The notes under the pieces: generated by a model | What the model was told of the DNA's origin: nothing | Seen by the model: only the letters and a program-made list of their open reading frames with translations | Database searches by the model: none | Assembly: GCF_021155765.1 (NCBI RefSeq) | Contig: NC_060112.1 | Location: 25,200,001-25,264,000 of the forward strand | DNA: 64,000 nt | DNA from: Diprion similis | Lineage: Eukaryota > Arthropoda > Insecta > Hymenoptera > Diprionidae | Direction: 5' to 3' | Made by a program: the position numbers and the translations under genes | Shown here: in pieces, positions 23,301 through 36,500 of the stretch | How positions within the stretch are numbered: the first letter of the stretch is position 1 | Layout: every line of letters begins with the position of its first letter

Positions 23301-25903
23301 CAAGAATACAGACAAAAAAAAAAAAAAAAAAAGTAAAAACAATTAAAAACTCAAAAAGTTAGCGACTGATGAAGTGGGGGGTCCCCAAAAAAATGGCGCG
23401 CGACCATATCCACGATTCTAACCCTCTTAGCAATCTGAAAAAAAGAATAATTAATTTAGAGTAATGCCGCTACCGCTGTAACTGAAAAAAAGTTGGACGT
23501 TTTTTTTTTTTCACAAAATGGCAACTGTCTGAAAGAAAATTCATTTTTGTACCACTTTTTACGAGTGTTCCGAATTTAAAAAAAATAATAAACATTGAAA
23601 TTTTTGAATGAGGATAGTTCGTGCGATAGAGAAGTCTATAAAGAAGACTCACACCAAATTTCAAGTAAATCGGTTCAGTAGAACTTGAGAAATCGTGGGT
23701 ATCGTTTTGAAAAACACAGTTTCAAGAAAAACACGTTTAAAGTTTCGCATAAAGTTTCTCGCAGTCTAAGTCATGAAGTGATATTTTAGACTTACATTTA
23801 TTCAATCTGCCATTCCTGCTGCAAACATTGAATATATATACATATAAAGGCACAAAAGGTTTTACGAGGAAACACGATCGCAGGTAGACGGAGAATCCCT
23901 AACGTCTTTTGTCCGATGCCGGTTTGGATGCCCAGTCGCTAAAAACAGCTATATCTCCGAAAATAATTTGAATTTTGAAAAATTCTCTTAAAGACATTTA
24001 GCTAAAGGGTTAAGCTTTGAAAATAAGAAAAAAAAAATCGATTTTCTCTAATTTCTAGACCACAATACCCCCTTAATTAATACAAAATAGCTTTTCTCAA
24101 ACGGTATTAATCAGATCGATTACGAGATTTTAAAAAATCTACATACAGTATTGCATAAATTATTCGTTATTGTAGAAATGGTCGTTTTAGCAGGTTTTTA
24201 TTACTTTGCAAGAGAACAAATTTATCAATTTCAATTTTCGACCGACCGAATTGTTCGTCTTTTTAATACCTATAAATTCTTATTCAACTTTTTTTTTACC
24301 TCTCAGATCGATAGTTTCCTCGCTATCCCTTAAAAACATAGTTTAGCCAACTTTGAACGCTCCGCATTTTTTTGTCTTTTTTTTATTTTTGTTAACAAAA
24401 TCGTGGTTGGTAATACATAGACCTTCATCACAGCCAGCAGCTCTACAAGAATAAATAGGTCTCATTCATTCTGAAATCGTGTCATAAAAGGACCTTTTTT
24501 CTGCTTTATTTCCTGGACTATATACATAATAATAATAATAATACCTCATAATAATACCTCATAATAATAATAAAATGCATTACACATCACAGATGCTGTT
24601 ACAATTCAGTGCAGCAGTTCAAATACCTGTGTTGTTATTATTCACTTTATTTATTCTGTAATACGTGTGTATAAGTATAACGTATAGCAGCTGCATATGC
24701 GCGCGGAGTTTAAAAGAAAGAAACTCGTCGTCGTCGTCGTCGTCGTCGTTGAAGAACCGATGGCACAGAAGAAGAGCTTAAATAAATACAATATGATATA
24801 TACCTATACATGTATAGTAGAAGAAAAAAATTGGGCGCAGCTAGTCGATTGTGCACGGATCGAAAGGATCCTCATTGTTTTTCTTTATTACTGTACGTTA
24901 CACCTATTATTGTTCTTGTTCTTAATCTTTTTCTTCTTATTTTTATCCGCTTCGCTTATAAGAAAACTTTGTACTTGTATCTCCTCCCCCCCCCCCCCCC
25001 CCCCCCCTTCTTTTTTGTAGGAGACTTATAGTTTTGTAAAACCTACTCCACGTGTATCGTATAATTTATAATGTATAATGTATCGAATCGCGAAAGGATG
25101 AAGAAGGAGGAGGAGAGTTGTTAGCGGGTATGAATGTGAAATAACCGGCCGACCGACGGCGAAGGCGTCCACCTGTCCGTGACAATAACCGTTCTCGTGC
25201 ATACCGGGTGATCGGATTGAAGTGGACTTGTTATTTTTCACCTTCATTCTCTTCCTTACTTTTTTCTTTCTCTAATCCGAAATTATCATTTTACGATACG
25301 TTATGATTTTTTATTTACATATCTACAGAAAGTAGAGTGTTTCAGAGAAAATTATTACATGATTTTTCTCACCGTCGTACGGTCTAAAAAGTTTTTTTTC
25401 AGGTTGAAAGAAAAGATACGTGGAAGATCGAGATCGTTTGATTTTTTGCTTTTTTTTTTTTTTTTTTACATATTTTTTTTTCAACCTGTGAAAAAATACG
25501 TTGGAGCATTTCAATTATTAACTCTTTTCTGAGATTTATATTTAACCGAAAGATGACGTTTTGTAACAGAACGATATATCAAACGAGATTCTTATTATTG
25601 GAAATTAATAGTTCTTATTGAATTATAACTATTTTTATTTATGAAATTTAATTAATAATGAAAAAGATGTCAGTTACACTTTTCAAACATCAACTGGTGA
25701 TTTAATATCACCAAATTTGGGTTTTCTTTGTCAAGGAAATTGATATAAAATCTTTTTCATCCTCTGTCTGTAGTAATTTTTACAAAATATTCTTCACATA
25801 TATCTTTAATACTATCCATCATACGCCGCTTAGGTATACACTTTCCATCCGGCAATTCTTTGTGTTGGGAAATATTTTGCGACTGCTTGGTAGAAGGAAG
25901 TAG

Positions 25904-25934
<31 letters not shown>

Positions 25935-26564
25935 TTGCTTCGCTTGTCGTTGCTGCACCTGCACTTTAACTCATTGCACGCAGTGAATAACGACGATTTA
26001 ACAAAGTTCATAATTTTATCATCATACGGAAAGATATTGTCAAGTTTTTAATCGGGATTAGAATTATTAATTTATTCATCTCATTTCTACATCGAGCCAA
26101 TTTTACTTTATTAAAAAAAAAAGAAAGTCACCTTCTACACTGCAACGAAATTTTAATTTTCTTGTTTACTTTACTCGAATTACTTCTCAACACTTTAATC
26201 ATATCTACTCTTGTAACAAATTTAAAATTACACGGTCAACTCTTAAAGATTTTTAACGATGATATCGGTTCATTCAGAATGAAATTTCCGCTTTTAATGA
26301 TATAAAATTAAGAACTTACATCATGTCTGCAGTATAATATAATAATGGATACGGATCTATGATGTGACCTATACCGCTATTATTATTGCAAAGAATTGGA
26401 ACACAATATACATATACATACATAAACACATGTCATAGGTATTTGTTTTATATGTCATACAAATCGTAATTCAAATGATCAAATGTGTTATATTATACCG
26501 CCTGCGCAGAAGCGATTTGTAAATAAATATCTTTAACTTGACGCGTTGTGTCTATGATGTACCC

Positions 26565-26601
<37 letters not shown>

Positions 26602-29600
26602 GTGTAACGTAATAACTAGAATTTTAATAATTACGCTGTATACCTTTATATAGTGATAATGATAAATTTGAACAATAGATTCGCCGCCGCCGCTGTTCGT
26701 AATGTAGGACATAAATTATAATCTTTCTAATATTGCCGATCTCTAATCTTGTCATTTCACCGACATCGCGCTTGCATTTGACGCCACAATTCTGTCGTAT
26801 ATAATAATAAATTACACATTGCATACAAATATTAAACATCTTATGTAATCCATGGATCTGCGTAACGCACAAAATCGCCCAACACAACAACAATAACAAT
26901 AACAATAATAATAATGCCACTCGTCGTAAGGATGGGGTGGTGCGTGGGAGGAGGAGGAGGAGGAGGGGGGGGGGGGGGAGGCAATACCAGATTGAACCAA
27001 GCGTATAATTGATTTTTTTTTGTTTTTTGTTTCCGTTCTACAGACAACTGCGAGGAGGAACGCTAGAGGAGAATTATATCCAGGATGGAAGTCGTCTCAC
27101 GTTATTACCAATTGTAGAAACTGGCCTGTTGGTGAGTAGAAAGAAACTAATTTAAATTAAAATACAAAAATTTGTACAACGAACTGAGTTTGAGGGGTTT
27201 TCAAAGAATTGACTGCTCGAAGTGTATTGTGGTATTATATGGATTAATAGCCGATTATGCGTTATTTATTTTCACACATATTGTTTTGTACGCGTGTGTT
27301 GTATCTTCGACGATTTGCATCATATACATATACAGACACGGAATTTTGTAACTTCCGGTCTCGCATCTTTAATCATCATGCGGAATTCACATTGACGAAT
27401 GTGAAAATTGGTAAAATATAATATTTGAGCATAAGGATTGAAAAAAAGAAAAGAATGAAAATCAAAAAAATGCTAAGTTTCCGGTGTTGTATAGACGTAT
27501 TTACATACATAATAATGCGTAACACCGTGGCGATCCAAATCTCTCTCTCTCTTTCTCTTTTGTCGTCCAAGTATATGCATATATGCAATAGTGAAATATT
27601 TTATATAGACTGCGTTATTCCTTCTCCTCGTGATCATTAGTTCACGCGTCTATGGTTTGCATTAAATTACAGGGTGTCCAGTATTCATGAAAATTATGGA
27701 ATCAAGAAATTCTCAGGGAATTTAATTATCCCCCTGGGAAAAATCTGGAAATCTCAGGGAATTTCATGTCGTATCTGGAATATACTGATTTTCATCCTAG
27801 GTTTGTTAAAATTTAGCCATTCGGTGAGAGAAAAAATTTTTCTTCCAAATTTCAGGCAATGCTCATGAACCAAGCACTGATTTCTTAAAAATTGTACGTA
27901 CTAGCTAATTTTTACAATTTTAATTTACTAATTAAAAACAAAAAAAAAACAAATTCAGTGTATTTGAGACCTAGAATACAAAGTGTTTCCTTAAGGACCC
28001 CCCCCCCCCCCACTATATATATATATATATATATGTAGATGCCGAGAGGTATGATGTATGTATATTATATATAGGTATATACATATAATGCTATATACAT
28101 TATACATTCTGTATATACAGCAACGATCATCAAGTTCCGTGATTTGCATGTGTACCAAGTGTTGTCGGGCGCAACATCCGCGTGACGACAACGTTAATTT
28201 ATGATATTCTATATTATACAGAGTGGGATTAGAAAGACGAACCCACAACCACCACCACTAACACCACAGTTATTAATTATTTGCTTGCGCGCTTATAACC
28301 TTACCGAGGACTAAGTACGGATATTTATACGTACCCTTCGTTACGGACATTAGAGTATGATAGGTACAAGGAAGTGATGAAGAGAGACTCTCCAGCTCTC
28401 TTGTTAAACCCTTTGAGTCATGAATGTGGTAAGTATTTTTACCACCTATTTTATATTCAATTTTTTTTCTTATTTTTCCCTTTTTTTTTGTTCGGTTTTC
28501 GTAGATTCAAAGAAATTTTCAATATATCACTTGTTTAAAATGGTTCTTTGAACGCCGATATTTATTACACCGATATTACTGATTAGAATAAAAAAAGATG
28601 GAGGATAGATGAATTACTAGTATACAAAGAGAGAGAGAGAAGGGGGGGGGGGGGGGGGGGAAACACATATAACGTGATTCGTTGTACATTTTATACCGTT
28701 TAACGAAGTAAACCTGATTGTTTCTATACCGAGATTGAAGCAGTTAGTAATGTACGTAAACTCATTATAACTATCTCTAGTGAAATATCGGAAGTAAAAA
28801 TCACTCGTTTAGCAAGTTTATAATGAGTTTAAAGGAGTAGGGTTTCAAAACTTGGTTTTGTTAGTCACTGATTATGAATCTGAAATCATATATCAAACAT
28901 TCAAAGTGGCGGATCCAATTTGGTGAACGAAAAAATTTCAAATTTGATCGAATACGGTCATAAAATTCTATCTAATCGTCGTAACGAATTTTCAAAATCT
29001 GATTACAGATTCGTAATCAGCGACCACGAAAACCCGTGGACGGAGATATTTTTCCGCCGGATTCGATCTAATTTGAAATTTTTGTCGGCCATGTTGGATC
29101 CGGAAGTTTGAATTTTTGAAATCATATTTCAGATTCGTAATCAGCGACCCGAAAAACTTGTAATTTTTCATAAAACATATGTAGATTGAATTTTAACGAT
29201 TTTGTTCTCAGTAAATTTGTTTCTAACAATAACCAATTAACATTACATCACAATAATTTGTCGTTTCGAGTATTAGAAGAAAACCTGTTCGTATATTATC
29301 AGAAATAGTAAAAAAAAAAAAAAAAAAAAAAAGTGCAAAGAAGTATATTAAAGCGTTCTTTTTAAGTATAGAAAAAATTTGATGTTGTAAAATAGGTTAG
29401 GTTAGGTTAGGTTAGGTTACTTCTAACGCCATGACTCAAAGGGTTAAAAGTGTAATATCGCAATCGATGCGGAGTGGCAGCGATATCCTCGTCGCTTGAC
29501 AACTCAATATCTTCTTTTCTTCACTGTCATACCTTCTACGATATGCGATGCGTATATAGTAAAAACCTGGCGCAGGTTGTAGGAATGGCAGCAACGGTTG

Positions 29601-32600
29601 GTTGGGATGAGCACCGTTATCTTTTACTCGCCAGAGATGTTATAGGTGGTGGTGGTGGTGGTGTGTATCGCTGGTCGGGTCATTTGGTTTCTCGGCCATA
29701 TAGCCTCACTTCAGGTTGTTTCATTCGTTGGTTGGTTGGTTGGTTGGCTGGTTGGTAGCCTGCCTGCCTGCCTGCCGTTTCGCTTTATTTTTACGGTTTT
29801 CACTCGTCTTACGGGTTGCGACGACGCTCAGACGGTATTTCAGAGTTCTTCTTCTTTTTTCGCGTTGCCTCGTCTCGCCTCGCCTTTTACGTATGTGCCA
29901 TCACGTCGTGTTGCCTTACCTTGCCTTACCTTGCCTTACCTTTTCTTGCCTTGCCCTTACGTACATACATACATACATACATACAAAACAACTCGGTAGA
30001 GTCCGACGAACTTCGACGCGTTTCCGAACCACGTCGGCGGCTTCTCGAGGTCCCGAGATTCCAGCTGTGTCTCCAGGATTCCAGGTTCTAGGTTCTAGGT
30101 TCCGGGGACTCCGGCTGTGGCATCGATCTGCACCAGGATTTCCGTTTTTTTCCCTTCTATCCGCCGGCCTTCTATCTCTGTATTATATTATATACACATG
30201 CATACATGCATTTCCAATTCAATATACATATATATTCAAAGTCTTTTATTCTTCGACTATTTATTCTATAGAACACAATGATGCTGGTGGATGCTTCGGG
30301 AAACAATCGCGAATCGATATTAATATTTTATCGTATACATCAAAAGTAGCAAAAAAGGAGAAAAAAAAAAAAAAAAAAAAAAAAAAAGTACGCCATTTAT
30401 ACGACATCTGGTGTTTTTAATAGTTGAGAAATAACGAGAAACGGAAGTAAAAAAAAAAAAAAAAAAAAAGGTAAAGAAATACTTGGAAGAAGTGAAAGAG
30501 ATGTGAAGAAATGGAGAGGAAAAAACAAACGTCTTTGAACGATGGTGTCTATTTTTGAACAATTGCAAATTTGACAGCAGCACAGCTTGCAGTGTGTATA
30601 ACAAGTTTGTATGTATATATGTATGTTTTGAGAGGAAATTTCCTCGGCGCTACTGACGTCAGCAAAAGCGACCCGCTGCTGTATATCATTTTGTATAGAA
30701 CAACTTCTGTAACACCCCATTGTTCATTTATTGTGAGTTAAAACGAGCAGCTCAGCTTCCCATGTTCTGTTGCTGACTTAATTGAGAAGCTTGTCTTTGG
30801 CTTTTTCTTCTTCTTCTTCTTCTTCTCAATCTCCCCTCCTATTATCAGTCTAGAATTATTAGAATTTTCTTTGTTTCTGTCATTTGGTACTGATTTCAAT
30901 CGACGAAACAATCAATAATGTAATTACCGAAGACAATTTATCAACAACAGAGAACTGTTGCAACGATTGAATTTAATCCGATTGAATTATTCGCGTTAGT
31001 ATAATTAATTGACTTGTACATGGTGGGTATATTGCGTGAAAAATCTTAGCCTATTATAAGCAAATGAAAGTAACGTAAAGTTGTTTTTTATTGAAAAAAA
31101 AAGTAAATAAATAAAAACAAAAATAGATAAAAGGAAGAAAAGAAACCGTTAGATCTATCAGATTAGTATATATATATATATATATATATGTATACATAAA
31201 TATATAAAAATATATCAAGGAAACATTTACGAAGCTTATAATTTGAAAGTCGTTTTGCAGTCTATATGGGATGGAGGCATATAAATGAGTTTACAATCTG
31301 ATTTGTTGTTATTAGTTGTTTTTATACGATGATCATCATGAAATTCCTTGTAACGGCAAATTTTTATACAAATTTATGGTATACAAACGTGATGTTATTA
31401 GCATGACGTGCTAAATTATCCAACGGGATTTTAAATAATGTTTTCTTTTTTTTCTTGTTCCGTAATCTCTTGATCGAGAGGTCGAATCAAATCGTCTCGT
31501 CAAGTGTCGTGTTACCTACTTATATATATATATGTTAATTTCGAATGTTTTTTATAAATTATTTACATATTATTTACAGTTTTTGCGGAACATAAATTTG
31601 TGTACGAAAAATTCGGCACGCAGGGTGGCAACACATTTGGAACATCTGAAAAACCTGGAAATGTCAGGGAATTTAAAAGAGGCTATGAATGAATTTGGAA
31701 TTGTCAGGGGATTTTTAATTTAGTCATAGAAAAAACTGAAAATGTCACTTTTCTATTATGGGAATTAGAAATGATTTTTTCATGTAATATGTTTGCTTTT
31801 TGTCGTCGATAAAAGTGATTGGCTCAAACTGATTTTTTTATACGTTATATTATTCTTCAATTCTAATTGAATTTTAATCGAATATAGAGTTAGTTAGCTG
31901 AATACGATTTAGGTTCTAGTAACTTACTAGAAATTGGAAAATCTTAGGGAAAAACTAGGTTTTGGGTCCTCGAAAAATTGGAAATGTCGTGGAGTTTTTT
32001 TTTTTTCACCAAAAATATCTGGCCACCCTGGCACGGTGTTTTTTATTTTCAACATTATACTCGCAAGGGTAACGAAAGACCGGGAAAAGTCAGGGAAACA
32101 CGATGGACCGTAGGAGAAAATGTACTTTTTTTTTTTTTATAAATCGTTTTCAAACTTCAGTAATAAATTATTATTCAAATATACATATTATATTCAAAGT
32201 GCCCCAAGTTTCGGGATCTTTTGGAAGAATTTTCATTGGAAAAGTCGGGAATTTTATTTGAAAAAAATTCTTTTTTCTTTTCCATGGAAAAACTTTAATA
32301 TTTAGACGGTAGGTTTTTCTCTCTTTCTTTCTCTCACAATTTTTATCTTTGAAAAATGTTACAACTTCTTCTTTACATTTATTATTATTATTATTGTTGT
32401 TATCGTTGTTGTCATTATGCACGGTTAAAATCTTATACGAATAAAGTAATGCACACGCAGTACTCGGATAGTTTTTTTTTTTTTTTTTTTTCCCCCTTAT
32501 CTTTGTCTTTTTTCGGGTTTCGACTTACGATCTTACATTGCTGTTTTTGTCTTACATATATGAATATATGTATATCGGATGTATAATTCAAGAGTTTCGG

Positions 32601-33134
32601 TTAGGGTTTCGCGGTTAGTTTGAATCCCTACTTGTGGTTTCCGGTGTCGCAATTGATCGCCGGTTTCATAGTTATTTTGTCGCTTTTTTTTTTTTTATTT
32701 AGATGGACAACATACCTGTAATACCGTCCTATACATACACGCGTTGTTGCTGTTGCTGTTGTTGTTGTTATTGTTATTGTTGTTTAAATTCATAATATCA
32801 TCGAAAATCAGGTGCACACACACACGTGTTACGTATTATCTTTTGTCACGCGTGTCAATCGTTCGATCTGTAAGTTTTCTTTCTTTCTTTCCCCTTTTTT
32901 ATTTTTTATTTTTTTTTTGTTTTTTTATTCTTTTTTTTTCAATGATCTTTCAATCACAGAGCCGTTTAAGTGTCATCACTGTCTTTCCGATTTCTGTCTT
33001 TGTCGCGATTTTACTTCAGCTAGCCTGCATGTCTTTAGATTATTTCACCCATAATAGAAGGGTTCATCGATCGCGCGATACTGCATTCCATTTAATTTAA
33101 TTTTTATCTCGCTTATAATGACTGGTAATTATAA

Positions 33135-33172
<38 letters not shown>

Positions 33173-33502
33173 TCTGTGTAATCGTAATCGTATCACAGTT
33201 TTTTAAGTCAGACTCTTCGACCGATTTCAGTGCAGTTTTGTAAGTACATACCTAATACGGTTATAGGTCAAGTCGTCTCCTCATATCTCCTCGTTGGGAT
33301 TAGGTTAGATTAGGTCAGGTTATAAGTTAGTCTGGGTCAGGTCGCGTCGCAAAAAAATCTACCAGACGCAACCACGGACTTGCATTGCTTTCGGTTCGCA
33401 GTTTATACTTTTTACTCTTGCGTACGCAGCACTAACAACATCCTTAAATGGTGTAGTTGTGTCGCGGTACGTGTAACGAGCACAAGATAAGAAAGGAAAA
33501 GA

Positions 33503-33549
<47 letters not shown>

Positions 33550-36500
33550 AACTGACGTATCCCGTACGAGAAAAATTATTATCTATGTATTAGGAATAGC
33601 TTTTGAAATTGCCTGCAAAGAGTCTGAGAAGTGATTTTAACGGCTTTTTTTTCGGGGAGGGGGGATGTTTTCGACAATTTTCCAAAACCGTCTTAATGAT
33701 CGACAAAATTTGAAAATCTGTAATAATTTCAAAAATTGTGCGTCAGATATGAAAATTTTCATTTTTTTCTTTTTATTGTTTTCAGGCTTTTTAAATATTA
33801 CACTTTAAAAGCTGTTCTGAAATTGAAAAACAGGGATCGTGTTCTTCTGTGTTCCGACACGTTAACGTTGCTAACTTCGATCTCGTTGTGACGGTGACAG
33901 GATTCATGAACAGTCTGACTACCTTACGGATTTGTCGGTAAATACAAAACTAGTTTATTTCTATGGTCAGTTTATACTAATCGCTATAGGTTTCACTCTC
34001 TGTCAATATCGTGTACTACCATATAATACATTATAACATTATAACTATGTTACGTACGATATCGTATATCCCTGGGTATACGTATCCCCGTTTACTTGCA
34101 GTAGTTGCATATTATACGGGTGTTATTCCACTTGGGTACTCGGACTATGACTGCTCTTTTATCATGGCTGTGCATTTATACCCTCATCTTTTATCGCATA
34201 CCGTATACATGTCGTATATATATGTACGTCGATGATATAAAATGTAGTCACGCATTTCCTACCAATACTTTAATATAACAATATTCATGCGGTGAAAACT
34301 TCTCTTTTAATTAACGGACACACCTTTCCTCCACAAAGCGGACAGGCACCACCACTTTTATAATATGGACAAGTTGGAAATATATGGTAGATGATGTTCG
34401 CCTCTAATGGAAAAATATTTCCGCCATGTATGCACTGACGGATTCCTTGCAAAGAAATAAGACTAAAATTACTCTTGACAATTTTTTTTTTAAAGCAACG
34501 GTTTCTGAGTTAGAGCCGTTTGAAGTTCACCAATCACGGTGCGCAGATATGGGACCGAGCGCACGAGCCATGTGCGAGGCTAGTGTAGCTGAGCCCGATG
34601 GGCCCGATGCAGCGTACGCTAGCCTCGCGCTAGGCTATCTGCGTACCGTGATTGGTGGACTTCAAACGGTTCTAACTCAGAAACCGTTGCGTTAAAAAAA
34701 AATTGTCAAGAGTAATTATAGTCTTATTTTTTTGCAAGGAATCCGTCAGTGCTCGGTGGTCCGCGGGTACTGGGTCACCCTATTGTTATTGTTGTTGTTG
34801 TTGCGGCGTTAGCTTTTTAGGCGGACCAACGTGTCCCGACAGAGTCTATTCATCGTTTCTTAACAGGCTCTCTTCCTATCTTCATTTCCTGCGAATCAAG
34901 TATGTAGAATAAAACGATTTTACCTTTATTTTTAACCCGCGTCTTTGTATATACACATATGCATAGTCGTACATGTATGCATATATATGTATGTATATAC
35001 ACACCAGAATCGTCGTTATTATATTATACGTGACGACAATTCAAAGATTAGACAATATTTGAAACCATCGTTGGAGACGACTGACCTCGTGACGATTAAT
35101 CGATCAACGTTTATAATAACGTGATAATAACGTAGGTTGCAATATTATTATATTATGTATCTTATGTAATTATTATATAAACGACGCGTAATGAGGATAG
35201 AAATTTGGTTAAAAGTCTAGGAAAGAAGGAGAAATTGCATCGGTAATTAATGAGAAAAGTTCGAGTATGTTATATCGATTATGTTGGGAACAGCTTTAAC
35301 ACAGATTTAACATCTTTAAATTGTGATTTTTATCGTATCTAATGGCGAATACACTCTCGCAGTGATACAATTTTCGAGAGTAGGTTTGTACCAAATAACG
35401 TTCTTCTAATGCTCTTCGCATTAAGTAATGATGCCCGAAAGTCAAAATTTTGTGAATACCTTGAAACTCGATGCTTTTATATAGAATTACGAGGATGAAA
35501 CTGAACTGCATTTTTCTATTTCCATCACGGTTCACACTTTTGCCTGATAACTCTGGCTGGTAGCTTCAGCTTCATCTATTTAGTGGAATTTAGCAAACCA
35601 AGCGTTGGTATTCAGTGTGTATCGCGCAAAACGGCGAATTCGCACCAACCAACTCCTAATTTTCACACGCTTCATTCTATACCTTCGTAGCTTCGTTTCG
35701 TTTCGTTTCGTTTCGTTTCATGTCGTGTCGCCTTCACTTTGCGCAAATCCACGAGGCTACTTGGAGTGCAAAGTGTAGTACGAACGTGACGTGTTGCTGG
35801 TAAGTGTAATGGTGGTAAAGAGGCGAGAGCCAGTCGGTTGGACTGACTGCTGGTCATGGAAGAGAGCGAAGCAGAAGATGACGGAGGTGGTCGTGGTGGT
35901 GGTGGAGGAGGAAAAGGAGGAGAAGGAGAAGGAGAAGGAGACCGAGGAGGAGGTCATTGTGGGTTTGTACTGCTATCTAACCAAGATTACGTCAAGGCAG
36001 TGGTAACGGTGAAACTTTAAAACTGTTAATCGGGACGAAAGTGAGTTTGGACTATCGTAGCCGTGTCTCAAGCTCTATAACCACGACCTCCTCCTTCTCC
36101 ATGCCGCCACTGTCGGGACTGTCGACTGTTGACGAATGTCTCCTTGCTTATTATGGCACACCGATTCAAAATCAGAATGAATATTAGTTTTGTAGGGACA
36201 TCAGGGTTTTTCGGAAAAATTTAATTTGCTATTTTCACCATGGGTTCACCTAAAAAGTTTGTTCAGGTTGAAAAAAGTAGGGCTTTTGTCAAGAGATGAG
36301 AGTTAAAAAAAAAAAATTTTTCTTTTAATTCATGAAGTAGGTATCGTGAATAAATTTGTTTTTTTTTTCTTTTTCTATTGCCCAATTACATTAAATATAA
36401 TATCAATTTATGTGCTATGGTGGAAAATCGTAAATTATTTTTCTCTGAAACACAATTAAAATCAATCTTGTTACCGTTGTTATATTCTTTTTTCACACGT

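Larger units (their letters stand above)
20343..27043 (+). other. Midnolin intron 1
   Basis: 6.7 kb from gtgagt to ttctacag. It contains a tetramer ATAC run right after the donor, a GCT9 repeat, an inverted-repeat element at 21854, a repeat-like block at 23370-24080 with G6TCC at its left edge and the phrase caaatttcaagtaaatcggt, a CGT run at 24727, a C22 run, an A29 run and an AAT array at 26566. No coding exon or RNA gene is recognised. Confidence 0.7.
27132..34431 (+). other. Midnolin intron 2, part 1
   Basis: No gene recognised. Holds the CAGGGTGTCC half-element at 27670, a C14-(TA)n tract at 27998-28034, the inverted-repeat element at 28851, a second TTAGG-type array at 29394, TTGG/CTGC/ATAC tetramer clusters (29725-29990) next to a GC-rich island at 30000-30175, two long A runs at 30361-30470, the element at 31621, an A45 run at 33504 and several (TA)n tracts. 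Confidence 0.6.

Noticed and set aside
29716..30420. Open frame of 234 codons on the plus strand
   Set aside because: Made of TTGG, CTGC, CCTTA and ATAC repeats and a poly-A (poly-Lys) tail. Low complexity with no domain.
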